Origin: Paraburkholderia humisilvae
Lineage (GTDB): Bacteria; Pseudomonadota; Gammaproteobacteria; Burkholderiales; Burkholderiaceae
Assembly (NCBI RefSeq): GCF_902859855.1
Contig: NZ_CADIKH010000018.1
Coordinates: 104,583 to 168,582 of the forward strand
Length of the DNA stretch: 64,000 bases
Direction: 5' to 3'
Part shown: one piece after another, positions 36,704 to 44,822 of the stretch
Position numbering within the stretch: the stretch's first letter is position 1
Layout: each line of letters begins with the position of its first letter
The notes under the pieces: generated by a model
The model's database searches: none
Seen by the model: only the letters and a program-made list of their open reading frames with translations
What the model was told of the DNA's origin: nothing
Made by a program: the position numbers and the translations under genes

Positions 36704-37485
36704 ACGCGGCGCGAGCAGATAGACATGGCGCTGATGCTGCGGCTGCAGCCGGCGCAGCGGGCAGCTGGAGTGCGACCGCGCGCTTCGCGATTTACTACGC
36801 GCCACCGCGTGCGTCCGGATGGTGGGATGCAGGTTGCGCATGGCTTGGGCGCGACGCCGAGCGCGGCGCTACGCATGAAGCGGATGCCGAGTTTCCGTCG
36901 CTGTCGCAAGCGCTTGCCGAACTCACTCAGGCGCCGCGTCGCTACGGCTGGCACGGCACGCTGGTTGCTCCATTTCGTCTTGCCGACGGCGTGCGTCCGC
37001 ACGATCTCGTTGATGCGGCGCAGCGCTGGACGCAGACGAAAACGGGCTTCGCTTTGCCCGTCGCAGTGGCGACGCTCGGCGATTTCGTCGCGTTGAGACC
37101 GGCCGACGACGACGGCGACGCGCGCATGCGCGAACTCGCTGCGGATGCGCTGCGCACGTTCGCGGGGTTGCGGGCGAAGCCGCCGGCAGCGGATCTCGAG
37201 CGACGTCTCGCTGCGCCGCTCTCTGAGCGGCAGCGTGCGCTGCTCGTCGAATGGGGATACCCGTACGTGTTTGACGAATTCCGTTTTCATATGACGCTGT
37301 CGAACTCGCTCGACCTCGAGCAGGATCGCGCAGCGATCGTCGGATGGTGGCAGGCGCGCATGTCGCAGCTGGGTCCGTTGCCCGTTGACGGCATGGCGAT
37401 TTTCGTCGAACCCGCGCCGGGCGAGCCGTTTGTGCTCTGGCAGCGGTTTGCGTTCGGAAGCACTGCGGAGGTGAACTTCGCATGA
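36700..37485 (+). CDS. DUF1045 phosphonate-cluster protein, 2H phosphoesterase-like
   Basis: A 261-residue protein of the DUF1045 family that is repeatedly encoded in C-P lyase clusters. Two HxT motifs are present and well spaced: RYGWHGTLVAPF (His85, Thr87) and FRFHMTLSNSL (His197, Thr199). This is the hallmark of the 2H phosphoesterase superfamily, which opens cyclic phosphates. In the C-P lyase pathway a ribose 1,2-cyclic phosphate must be opened, a job of PhnP in E. coli, and no phnP is seen here. A PhnP-like role is therefore attractive but unproven. The start overlaps the phnF stop (ATGA) and the end overlaps phnN (ATGA). Confidence 0.85.
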   Translation: MNAARADRHGADAAAAAGAAGSWSATARFAIYYAPPRASGWWDAGCAWLGRDAERGATHEADAEFPSLSQALAELTQAPRRYGWHGTLVAPFRLADGVRPHDLVDAAQRWTQTKTGFALPVAVATLGDFVALRPADDDGDARMRELAADALRTFAGLRAKPPAADLERRLAAPLSERQRALLVEWGYPYVFDEFRFHMTLSNSLDLEQDRAAIVGWWQARMSQLGPLPVDGMAIFVEPAPGEPFVLWQRFAFGSTAEVNFA

Positions 37486-38027
37486 AAGGCCGTTTGATCT
37501 ATGTAATGGGCCCATCGGGCGCGGGTAAGGATTCGCTGCTGCATTTCGCGCGCAGTCATGTTGCCGGTGCGCCGGTCGTGTTCGCGCATCGCTACATCAC
37601 ACGCAGCGCGGGCAGCCACGAAAACCATATCGCGCTGACGCTCGAAGAGTTCGAAGCGCGTTCCGCATTGGGGCTCTTCGCGCTCGAGTGGTCGAGCCAT
37701 TCGCTGCGCTATGGCATCGGTATCGAACTCGATACGTGGCTCGCGCGCGGTTGCACGGTGGTCGTCAACGGTTCGCGGCAACATCTGGAACGGGTGCTCG
37801 AGCGCTATCCGCACACGGAAGTCGTGCATGTCGAAGCGCAGCCGCACATTCTTGCGGCCCGGCTTGGCGCGCGAGCGCGCGAAACGGCTGAACAGGTCGC
37901 CGCGCGGCTCGCGAGACACGCGCCGTTTTCGCTGCCTGATGGCACGCGCCTGACCCGCATCGACAATTCTGGCGCGCTCGAAGAAGCCGGACACGCTTTC
38001 GTGCAAGTCGTGCGCGGGATCGTCTGA
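37482..38027 (+). CDS. phnN: Ribose 1,5-bisphosphate phosphokinase
   Basis: Phosphorylates ribose 1,5-bisphosphate to PRPP, the last step in recycling the sugar left by C-P lyase. 181 residues, as in E. coli PhnN. P-loop GPSGAGKDSLL at 10-20 and the guanylate-kinase-like layout RYITRSAGSHENHIALTLEEFEA and FALEWSSHSLRYGIG (substrate lid) are clear. It is translationally coupled to the DUF1045 gene by a 4-base overlap and ends the rightward unit. Confidence 0.93.
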   Translation: MKGRLIYVMGPSGAGKDSLLHFARSHVAGAPVVFAHRYITRSAGSHENHIALTLEEFEARSALGLFALEWSSHSLRYGIGIELDTWLARGCTVVVNGSRQHLERVLERYPHTEVVHVEAQPHILAARLGARARETAEQVAARLARHAPFSLPDGTRLTRIDNSGALEEAGHAFVQVVRGIV

Positions 38028-38344
38028 GCCCGGCGGGCGCAGCGGCGTCTCTTTCCGGCGCATTGCGCTGTCTCATACGGAGACGCGCAATGTTCGCAAA
38101 AGACCGGTCATTCTTCGGGTGGTCTGTATTTCGCACCGATGCATTTGATCAAATAGGTGCTTGATTCCCTAATTTGGAATCGGCCGGCGGACGCGCTACC
38201 TTCCTTCGTCCGCTCACAGATCTACGTTATTCAGCAATAACAGTCGTTCCAGTTGATCTGACGTTGCACGCGTGGCACCGGATGCCGCGTCGCGTGCCGG
38301 TCTAATGTCGCCCCTCGAATGTCCTTAATGTAACGGAGTACTAA
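38028..38344. other. Intergenic region, no gene seen
   Basis: 317 bases between phnN and the TIGR03118 gene. An AT-rich block at about 38140-38180 (TTTGATCAAAT and CTAATTTGGAATC) may be the promoter of the downstream gene. No terminator hairpin for phnN was found. Confidence 0.4.
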
Positions 38345-39568
38345 ATGAGTGTAAGACTAAAACTAAAACTTCTGAGTGCGGCATCGCTATCCGCATCGAT
38401 GTGGATGGGAGTCGCCTCGGCTCAAAGCTATACACAAACGAACCTGGTCTCGAATTCCGCGGGAGCCGCGAAACTGGTCGATTCCCAGCTCGGCGACCCG
38501 ATAGGGCTCTCGCGTTTTTCGAGTACCGAGTGGTGGGTATCGGATTCGAAAACCGGTGTCAGTACGCTTTATATCGGCGACGGCACGAAGAATGCGCTGG
38601 TCGTGACGATTCCGCCGGCCCGTGCAACTCGATCGGCTGCGGCGACAGGATCGCCTGCCGGTACGATCGCCAACAACAGTCCGACTGACTTCCCGGTCGC
38701 GGCCGGGAAGCCCGCCGCTTTCCTGTTCAGCACACTCGATGGCGCGATTGCCGGGTGGAACCCCGATGTGGGCGCGGCGTCAGGCCCAACACCGGTCTCG
38801 ACGCACGCTGAAATTGTCGCAACCGGTGCACCCGGATCGATCTATCCCGCCATCGCCAGCGCGTTTCTGAACGGCAAGCGCTATCTGTATGCAGCGAATT
38901 TCGGCCGTAACAGCATCGACGTCTATGACTCGACGCTCCGCGCGGTCAGATTGCCGCGCGGCGACGCGGGACCGTGGCGCTTCGACAGCGACCGTATTTA
39001 TGCGGAGAACAGCCCGTTTGTCGATGACCGTCTGCCGGCCGGTTATTCACCGTATAACGTGCAGGCCATCGGCAACGATATCGTCGTGACGTACGCGTTG
39101 CATCCGGACAGCAGCAGCACGACACCGGTATCGGGACCCGGCCTCGGTTACGTCGATATTTTTTCGACATCGGGCGTGCTGCTCACGCGTCTCGAGCACG
39201 GCGATTTCATGGACGCGCCGTATGGCGTCGCGTTGGCGCCGCTCGATTTCGGCGCGTTCAGTCATGAACTGCTCGTCGCCCAGTCGGGGACTGACAATAG
39301 CGAGTCCGCTGGCGGGGTCGCGGCCTTCGATCTCGCCACCGGGAAATTCGACGGCATGCTGAAAGATTCGACCGGAAAGCCGCTGACGATCCGGGGTCTG
39401 CGCGGCATCGCACCGGGCAATACGTCGCCGGCAAACTTCGATGCGGTGGGCGCGCCGGCCACGGAACTTTACTTCACGTCGTTTTTGGATCAAGGCGGAC
39501 AGTCCACCTCGCTGTTCGGCTTCCTGACACCAGTTGCGGCCGACCTGATCAAGGGGAATGACCAGTAA
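38345..39568 (+). CDS. TIGR03118 family secreted protein
   Basis: A 407-residue exported protein of the uncharacterised TIGR03118 family, probably a beta-propeller. Signal peptide 1-26 (cleavage ASA-QSY). Characteristic stretches: QTNLVSNSAGAAKLVDSQLGDPIGLSRFSSTEWWVSDSKTG, TDFPVAAGKPAAFLFSTLDGAIAGWNP, RYLYAANFGRNSIDVYD, GLGYVDIFSTSGVLLTRLEHGDFMDAPYGVALAP and IRGLRGIAPGN. A periplasmic location is expected. Function unknown. It stands alone between phnN and the M20 gene. Confidence 0.87.
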   Translation: MSVRLKLKLLSAASLSASMWMGVASAQSYTQTNLVSNSAGAAKLVDSQLGDPIGLSRFSSTEWWVSDSKTGVSTLYIGDGTKNALVVTIPPARATRSAAATGSPAGTIANNSPTDFPVAAGKPAAFLFSTLDGAIAGWNPDVGAASGPTPVSTHAEIVATGAPGSIYPAIASAFLNGKRYLYAANFGRNSIDVYDSTLRAVRLPRGDAGPWRFDSDRIYAENSPFVDDRLPAGYSPYNVQAIGNDIVVTYALHPDSSSTTPVSGPGLGYVDIFSTSGVLLTRLEHGDFMDAPYGVALAPLDFGAFSHELLVAQSGTDNSESAGGVAAFDLATGKFDGMLKDSTGKPLTIRGLRGIAPGNTSPANFDAVGAPATELYFTSFLDQGGQSTSLFGFLTPVAADLIKGNDQ

Positions 39569-39633
39569 TGGTGCTGATATAGTGCATGCTGTTCGCCGCG
39601 CGCTGCGCGGCGCCTATTGCACGGAGTCCGCCG

Positions 39634-40824
39634 ATGAACGATGCAGTGCCCTTTGCCGAAGTAGCCGACCTCGAACCCGCAGCCGCCGCGCTGCGCGACA
39701 TCCGTCATCAGATTCACCATCATCCCGAGCTCGCGTACGAAGAAGTCGAGACCGCCGCACTGGTCGCGCGCAAGCTCGAAGAGTGGGGCTGGCAGGTGAC
39801 GCGCGGCGTCGGCCGTACGGGCGTCGTCGGCACGCTGAAAGCCGGTTCGGGCACGCGCAGCATCGGCATTCGCGCGGACATGGATGCGCTGCCGATCATC
39901 GAGCAGACAGGCCTTCCTTATGCGAGCGGCACACACGGCAAGATGCACGCATGCGGTCACGACGGCCATACGACGATGCTGCTCGGCGCCGCGCAGCATC
40001 TGGCCGCGACGCGCCGCTTTTCCGGCACCGTGCATCTGTATTTCCAGCCGGCCGAGGAAAGCGGCGTCGACAGCGGCGCAAAGAAGATGATCGACGATGG
40101 CCTGTTCGAGCGCTTTTCCTGCGATGCGGTGTTCGGCATGCACAATCATCCGGGTGCGGAGCCCGGCAAGTTCCTGTTCCGCAAAGGCCCGTTCATGTCG
40201 GCCGGCGACAAGGCGGTGATCACGATTGAAGGGGTCGGCGGGCATGCGGCACGGCCGCATATGACGGTCGACCCGGTCGTGATCGCAGCGAGCATCGTGA
40301 TGGCATTGCAGACCATCGTCGCGCGCAACATCGACCCGGCGCAACCCGCTGTCGTGACAGTCGGCTCAATGCATGCGGGCACCGTCAACAACGTGATTCC
40401 GGGCACCGCGAAGCTTGAGCTTAGCGTGCGGTCGTTTAGCGCCGACGTACGCACCTTGCTGAAAAAACGCATTACCGAGCTTGCCGAAAGCCAGGCCGCC
40501 AGTTACGGCGGCAAGGCGAACGTCGAGTACATCGAAGGCTATCCGGTCGTCATCAATTCGGATGCGGAGACCGACTTCGCGATCGAGGTTGCGCGCGAAC
40601 TGGTCGGCAGCGACAACGTCGTCGCGCATACGGACATGCTGATGGGCAGCGAAGACTTCTCGTTCATGCTGCAGCAGCGGCCGGGCACGTTCCTGCGTCT
40701 TGGCAACGGTGTCGGCGAGGATGGCTGCATGGTGCACAACCCGCACTACGATTTCAACGACCGCAATCTGCCGATCGGCGCGGCGTACTGGGCACGGCTC
40801 GTGGAGCGCTACCTCGGCCGCTGA
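39634..40824 (+). CDS. M20 family amidohydrolase (hippurate/N-acyl-amino-acid hydrolase-like)
   Basis: Two-zinc hydrolase that cleaves N-acyl amino acids, 396 residues. Motifs: IRADMDALPI (first zinc Asp), MHACGHDGHTTMLLG (zinc and catalytic residues), YFQPAEESGVDSGAKKMI (catalytic Glu pair) and the dimerisation domain GVGGHAARPHMTVDP. The late segment MGSEDFSFMLQQRPGTFLRLGNG supplies the last ligand region. It is close to HipO-type enzymes. The ATG at 39634 has GGAG 7 bases upstream. The IclR gene converges on it with a 12-base gap. The true substrate is not known. Confidence 0.92.
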   Translation: MNDAVPFAEVADLEPAAAALRDIRHQIHHHPELAYEEVETAALVARKLEEWGWQVTRGVGRTGVVGTLKAGSGTRSIGIRADMDALPIIEQTGLPYASGTHGKMHACGHDGHTTMLLGAAQHLAATRRFSGTVHLYFQPAEESGVDSGAKKMIDDGLFERFSCDAVFGMHNHPGAEPGKFLFRKGPFMSAGDKAVITIEGVGGHAARPHMTVDPVVIAASIVMALQTIVARNIDPAQPAVVTVGSMHAGTVNNVIPGTAKLELSVRSFSADVRTLLKKRITELAESQAASYGGKANVEYIEGYPVVINSDAETDFAIEVARELVGSDNVVAHTDMLMGSEDFSFMLQQRPGTFLRLGNGVGEDGCMVHNPHYDFNDRNLPIGAAYWARLVERYLGR

Positions 40825-40836
40825 CGCGACGCTTGA

Positions 40837-41667
40837 CTACCCGCGCAGCGCGACCCGATCGGACACGTTCTGAGCCGCCCTTTGCAGCGGCTCGAGAAAC
40901 GTTTTCATCATCTGCCTGGCTGAATTGCGCTGCGCGTTGCCGCTGATATTCATCGCCGCGATGATGCGGCCTTGCCGGTTGCGGATCGGCGCCGATATCG
41001 AAATCAGCCCCTCTTCCAGCTCCTGATCGACAATCGCCCAGCCCTGGCGGCGAACCTGCGCGATCACCTGTTTCAGTTCGTGACGGTCGGTGACCGTGCG
41101 CGGCGTGTGCGCATGCAGATTCGACGCGTCGAGCGTGGCGTCGAGCGTTGCCTCGTCGAGGGCGGAGAGCAGCACGCGTCCCATCGACGTGCACCATGCG
41201 GGCAGACGGCTGCCGATCGACAGATTGATGGTCATGATCTTATGCGTCGGCACGCGCAGCACATAGACGATTTCCGTGCGATCGAGCACGGCTGCCGAGC
41301 AGCTTTCGTGGACCTGCGCCGACAACTCTTCCATGACCGGCTCGGCGACGTTCCAGAACGGCATCGATGTCAGATAGGCGAAGCCTAAGTCGAGAATGCG
41401 CGGCGTGAGCTGAAACAGGCGCCCATCGGCCTCGACATAACCGAGCGTTTGCAGCGTGAGCAGAATGCGGCGCGCGCCGGCGCGTGTCAGACCCGTTGCG
41501 GCGGCGACGTCGGTGAGTGTTTGCGCGGGACGCTCCGCATTGAACGCGCGAATCACCGCAAGGCCGCGCGCGAACGATTGCACATAGGAATCGCCCGGTT
41601 TGTCGGGAATCTCCGCCGCCATCGCGGATGCGGGCTGCGACGCTCGAGTGTCTTTATGGGTGGCCAT
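40837..41667 (-). CDS. IclR family transcriptional regulator (PcaR/PobR-like)
   Basis: Aromatic-catabolism type IclR regulator, 276 residues: N-terminal winged helix (QSFARGLAVIRAFNAERPAQTLTDVAAATGLTRAGARRILLTL, about 30-75) and a C-terminal effector domain. AVLDRTEIVYVLRV, TSMGRVLLSAL and ISAPIRNRQGRIIAAMNISGNA are typical of the PcaR/PobR/CatR-like branch. It is divergent from pcaF, with an inverted repeat of the right size between them, so control of pcaF is likely. The ATG at 41667 was chosen; the frame remains open to 41850. Confidence 0.88.
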   Translation of the reverse strand: MATHKDTRASQPASAMAAEIPDKPGDSYVQSFARGLAVIRAFNAERPAQTLTDVAAATGLTRAGARRILLTLQTLGYVEADGRLFQLTPRILDLGFAYLTSMPFWNVAEPVMEELSAQVHESCSAAVLDRTEIVYVLRVPTHKIMTINLSIGSRLPAWCTSMGRVLLSALDEATLDATLDASNLHAHTPRTVTDRHELKQVIAQVRRQGWAIVDQELEEGLISISAPIRNRQGRIIAAMNISGNAQRNSARQMMKTFLEPLQRAAQNVSDRVALRG

Positions 41668-41829
41668 GTGGCGGGCAACGGAATGGCAAGGCGGTACGAA
41701 AAGCTGTGACGATAGCGCATGCGCCGGAATTCGCCAACTTCGCCGGGTAGGCAGGCCGCGGCCGAACCCACGTGCGTTCACAATGGATCGACCCGTCCCG
41801 GCGCGGGCGCCGGGACGTAGAGCGGGCGC

Positions 41830-41859
41830 TTGACACGCTTTTCGGCCCACGCCTATTAT
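41830..41859 (+). promoter_or_regulatory. Sigma-70 promoter of pcaF
   Basis: TTGACA (41830-41835), an 18-base spacer and TATTAT (41854-41859), a near-consensus pair, about 210 bases before the pcaF start. The IclR-type inverted repeat begins 25 bases past the -10 box. Confidence 0.68.
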
Positions 41860-41884
41860 GACTCAAATTGTTCGATATAAGATC

Positions 41885-41907
41885 GTTTGTTCGTATATAG
41901 AACAAAC
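41885..41907. promoter_or_regulatory. Inverted repeat, probable operator of the IclR regulator
   Basis: GTTTGTTC - GTATATA - GAACAAAC: perfect 8-bp arms with a 7-base AT-rich spacer. PcaR/PobR-type IclR proteins bind GTTCG-n-CGAAC-like sites, so this fits the adjacent regulator. Inferred, not shown. Confidence 0.68.
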
Positions 41908-42068
41908 GGCAAGGTCGACACGACAGATCGACACAGTTTATCGAGGCGGTCCGCAAGGGGCGCCGCACTTTCACTTCCGCTCGCCGCGCAGTGCGCCGCG
42001 AGCACTGCCGAGAGTGGCCGCCGCAGCGTCGAAGCGGCCGTTGACGCAGCATCGTTGGAGACATCGAG

Positions 42069-43271
42069 ATGGCCGAAGCTTTCCTGTGTGATGCAATCCG
42101 CACGCCGATTGGCCGCTATGCGGGTTCCCTGTCGTCCGTCCGTGCGGACGACCTCGGCGCCGTACCGCTCAAGGCGTTGATCGAGCGCAACAAGGAGGTC
42201 GACTGGACCGCGGTCGATGATGTGATCTACGGCTGCGCCAATCAGGCCGGCGAAGACAACCGCAATGTCGCGCGTATGTCGTTGCTGCTCGCGGGCTTAC
42301 CGCAGAGCGTGCCCGGTTCGACGGTCAACCGGCTGTGCGGTTCGGGCATGGATGCGGTCGGCATCGCGGCGCGCGCGATCAAGGCGGGTGAGGCCGGAAT
42401 CATGCTCGCAGGCGGCGTCGAAAGCATGAGCCGCGCGCCATTCGTGATGGGCAAAGCGACCAGCGCGTTCGCGCGGCAGGCCGACCTGTTCGATACGACG
42501 ATCGGCTGGCGTTTCATCAACCCGCTCATGAAGCAGATGTACGGCGTCGATTCGATGCCGGAGACCGGCGAAAACGTCGCGCAGGAATTCAACGTGAGCC
42601 GCGCCGATCAGGATGCGTTCGCATTGCGCAGCCAGCAGAAAGCGGCGCGCGCGCAGCGTGACGGAACGCTCGCGCAGGAAATCATCGCAGTGACGGTCCC
42701 GCAAAAGAAGGGCGACCCGCTGCTCGTGTCAAGCGACGAGCATCCGCGTGAAACCAGTGTTGAAGCGCTCGCGAAACTCAAGGGTGTCGTGCGGCCCGAC
42801 GGCACGGTGACGGCCGGCAATGCATCGGGTGTCAACGACGGCGCCGCCGCGCTGCTGCTCGCCAACGAACCGACCGCAAAGCGTTTCGGCCTGACGCCGC
42901 GTGCGCGTGTGCTCGGTATCGCGACGTCCGGCGTCGCGCCGCGCGTGATGGGAATTGGACCTGCGCCTGCCACGCAAAAACTGCTCGGCCGCCTCGGCAT
43001 GACGCTCGATCAGTTCGATGTGATCGAGCTCAATGAAGCGTTCGCGTCGCAGGGGCTGGCTGTGCTGCGCATGCTCGGCGTGGCCGACGACGATCCACGC
43101 GTCAATCCGAACGGCGGTGCGATCGCGCTCGGTCATCCGCTCGGCATGAGCGGCGCGCGTCTTGTCACGACCGCGATGTATCAACTGCAGCGCACCCAGG
43201 GCCGCTTTGCGTTGTGCACGATGTGTATCGGAGTCGGGCAAGGCATTGCGATCGCGCTCGAACGCGTGTGA
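42069..43271 (+). CDS. pcaF: 3-oxoadipyl-CoA thiolase
   Basis: Last step of the beta-ketoadipate pathway: splits 3-oxoadipyl-CoA into succinyl-CoA and acetyl-CoA. 400 residues. Catalytic Cys90 in NRLCGSGMDAV, the basic-residue pair GHPLGMSGAR (His) and CTMCIGVGQG (second Cys) are intact. The N terminus (AFLCDAIRTPIGRYAGSLSSVRADDLGA) is characteristic of PcaF/PaaJ rather than of acetoacetyl-CoA thiolase. PaaJ, which does the same reaction in phenylacetate breakdown, is the alternative name; the neighbouring IclR regulator favours PcaF. No other pca gene is in this window. Confidence 0.92.
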   Translation: MAEAFLCDAIRTPIGRYAGSLSSVRADDLGAVPLKALIERNKEVDWTAVDDVIYGCANQAGEDNRNVARMSLLLAGLPQSVPGSTVNRLCGSGMDAVGIAARAIKAGEAGIMLAGGVESMSRAPFVMGKATSAFARQADLFDTTIGWRFINPLMKQMYGVDSMPETGENVAQEFNVSRADQDAFALRSQQKAARAQRDGTLAQEIIAVTVPQKKGDPLLVSSDEHPRETSVEALAKLKGVVRPDGTVTAGNASGVNDGAAALLLANEPTAKRFGLTPRARVLGIATSGVAPRVMGIGPAPATQKLLGRLGMTLDQFDVIELNEAFASQGLAVLRMLGVADDDPRVNPNGGAIALGHPLGMSGARLVTTAMYQLQRTQGRFALCTMCIGVGQGIAIALERV

Positions 43272-43496
43272 CAAAACAGGGAGCGGCGGGCGAGGCGGCG
43301 CGTATGAGCGACGCTTCGCAAGCTGTTGACGCGGCACACACGTCTCCCTATTCAAACGGCATTCCAAACATTGACACAATGTGATAAATCGTAGGCGCGA
43401 TCGGCTTTCTACCGGGTTATGATGCGTTTTCGTCTGGATGACGAACTGTTTTTCGATACGGGCAGTGACTGAAAACGCTCTTGAAGGAGAACCCAA

Positions 43497-44087
43497 ATGA
43501 AGAAAGCGATGGGAGTAGCCGCATGGCTCGCGATGGCGTGCATGGTGCCGCCGGCGTGGGCGCAAGACTCGCTTGCGAGTACCGCTGAAGGCGTGGTCGG
43601 TGCGGTGCAGCCTGTGCATATCCAGGCGAAGATCGTCGGCATCGATGCCGCGTCGCGGACTGTCACGTTGCAAGGCGCCGGCGGCCGCACTGCAATCATC
43701 CTCGTGAGCGACCAGGTGCCGGGCTTCGACACACTGAAAGTAGGCGACAACGTTGACGCGGAATACAAGAACGCGTTGCTCGTCACCGCGAAGAAGGTGA
43801 AAGGGGCCGACAAGGGTATTCGCGAACGTGTCGAGTCGGAGGCCTATCAGCCGGCGTCGGGCGGTTATCAGTCGGCGCGGCAAATCGAAGTGCTGGCGAC
43901 CGTGGAGAAGATCAATCGCAAGAAGCGCAGCGTGACGCTGCGCGGCGCGTATCAAACGCAAACACTCGATGTCGGGCCCGATGTCGATCTGAAGGATCTG
44001 AAGGTGGGCGACACGGTGCACGCGGTCTTCGTATCGGCCGCCGCAGTGAAGATCACGCCGAGCGGTACATCGGCCTCGGCGCAATAA
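43497..44087 (+). CDS. Secreted protein with two repeated beta domains
   Basis: A 196-residue periplasmic protein of unknown function. Signal peptide 1-22 (cleavage AWA-QDS). The mature chain contains two copies of one small beta unit: AKIVGIDAASRTVTLQGAGGRTAIILV...LKVGDNVDAEY (about 41-88) and ATVEKINRKKRSVTLRGAYQTQTLDV...LKVGDTVHAVF (about 127-178). This is a clear internal duplication. The AAG-rich start follows GAAGGAGAACCCAA, a good ribosome binding site. It stands alone. Confidence 0.8.
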   Translation: MKKAMGVAAWLAMACMVPPAWAQDSLASTAEGVVGAVQPVHIQAKIVGIDAASRTVTLQGAGGRTAIILVSDQVPGFDTLKVGDNVDAEYKNALLVTAKKVKGADKGIRERVESEAYQPASGGYQSARQIEVLATVEKINRKKRSVTLRGAYQTQTLDVGPDVDLKDLKVGDTVHAVFVSAAAVKITPSGTSASAQ

Positions 44088-44151
44088 AAACAAAGCTCAA
44101 CGAAACCAGGCTGCCGCGCGGCATGACGCGGCAGATCTTCACCGGCAGCCT

Positions 44152-44550
44152 TCAACGCGAGTTCGGCGCATGCACTTCCGGGCTCAGCAGTGACAGACGC
44201 TCAAGCCAGCGAAACAGCGAGCCTCGTCGTTTGCACGGATACGTGGTCAACGCCAGACGTGCGGCGACATTGCCATCCGTGCTGATCCATACGCGTTCAC
44301 CGCGGCGCAACTGAATCGGATACCCCGGCTGCACCCAGTAGTCGTACGGCGACTCGGCACGCGTCAACCACACGCGCTCGCTTTTCACATTCAGCTCACA
44401 GTGTGCGTCGACCCGCCAGGACAGCGTCGCGCCCGGTTGCACTTCGAAGTGAACGACAACTCTTGGCAGCCTCTCTGCGCCGACAAGCGAGACTTCGGAT
44501 GTTGAGACGTCCGATACAGGATCGGTGAATTGCGGGCTTGCCTGGTTCAT
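44152..44550 (-). CDS. DUF2917 domain protein
   Basis: A 132-residue cytoplasmic protein of the DUF2917 family, typical of Burkholderiaceae. The conserved part is VQPGATLSWRVDAHCELNVKSERVWLTRAESPYDYWVQPGYPIQLRRGERVWIS, a small beta barrel with WVQPG. The start at 44550 was preferred because GGAG lies 6 bases upstream; an ATG four codons earlier (44562) lacks such a site. Function unknown. A terminator hairpin lies upstream of it but belongs to the permease gene on its right. Confidence 0.82.
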   Translation of the reverse strand: MNQASPQFTDPVSDVSTSEVSLVGAERLPRVVVHFEVQPGATLSWRVDAHCELNVKSERVWLTRAESPYDYWVQPGYPIQLRRGERVWISTDGNVAARLALTTYPCKRRGSLFRWLERLSLLSPEVHAPNSR

Positions 44551-44603
44551 GATGCGCTCCATCGAATGAGCCGGAGATCAGAACAGAAGGCAAGCCATGC
44601 ACA

Positions 44604-44638
44604 AAACAAAAGGCCCCTTCCGTTGCCGGCGGGGCCTT
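44604..44638 (-). terminator. Terminator hairpin downstream of the permease gene
   Basis: Read leftward: AAGGCCCC (44631-44638) and GGGGCCTT (44610-44617) pair across a 13-base loop, followed by TTGTTTTGT. It is about 185 bases past the permease stop. Confidence 0.72.
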
Positions 44639-44822
44639 GGGACTGTTTCGCTAATTCAGACTGCTAACGCGCACACGCTCCCAATTGCCCGCCATTGATG
44701 GCTCGCATTGGGTTCTTAATGACGGCTGCGACGGCGGTGGAGGTGAGCGTAAGCATGTCCGCGAGTGTGTCTTGCGAAGCAAGGCTTGTCAACAAAATTT
44801 GGCCGAAGCATCGAATTCCTCG

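Larger units (their letters stand above)
41668..42068. other. Divergent control region between IclR regulator and pcaF
   Basis: 401 bases without a gene. It holds the sigma-70 promoter (41830-41859) and the inverted repeat (41885-41907) listed separately, in an otherwise GC-rich stretch. The last 130 bases before pcaF show nothing distinct apart from a weak AG-rich stretch before the start. Confidence 0.55.
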
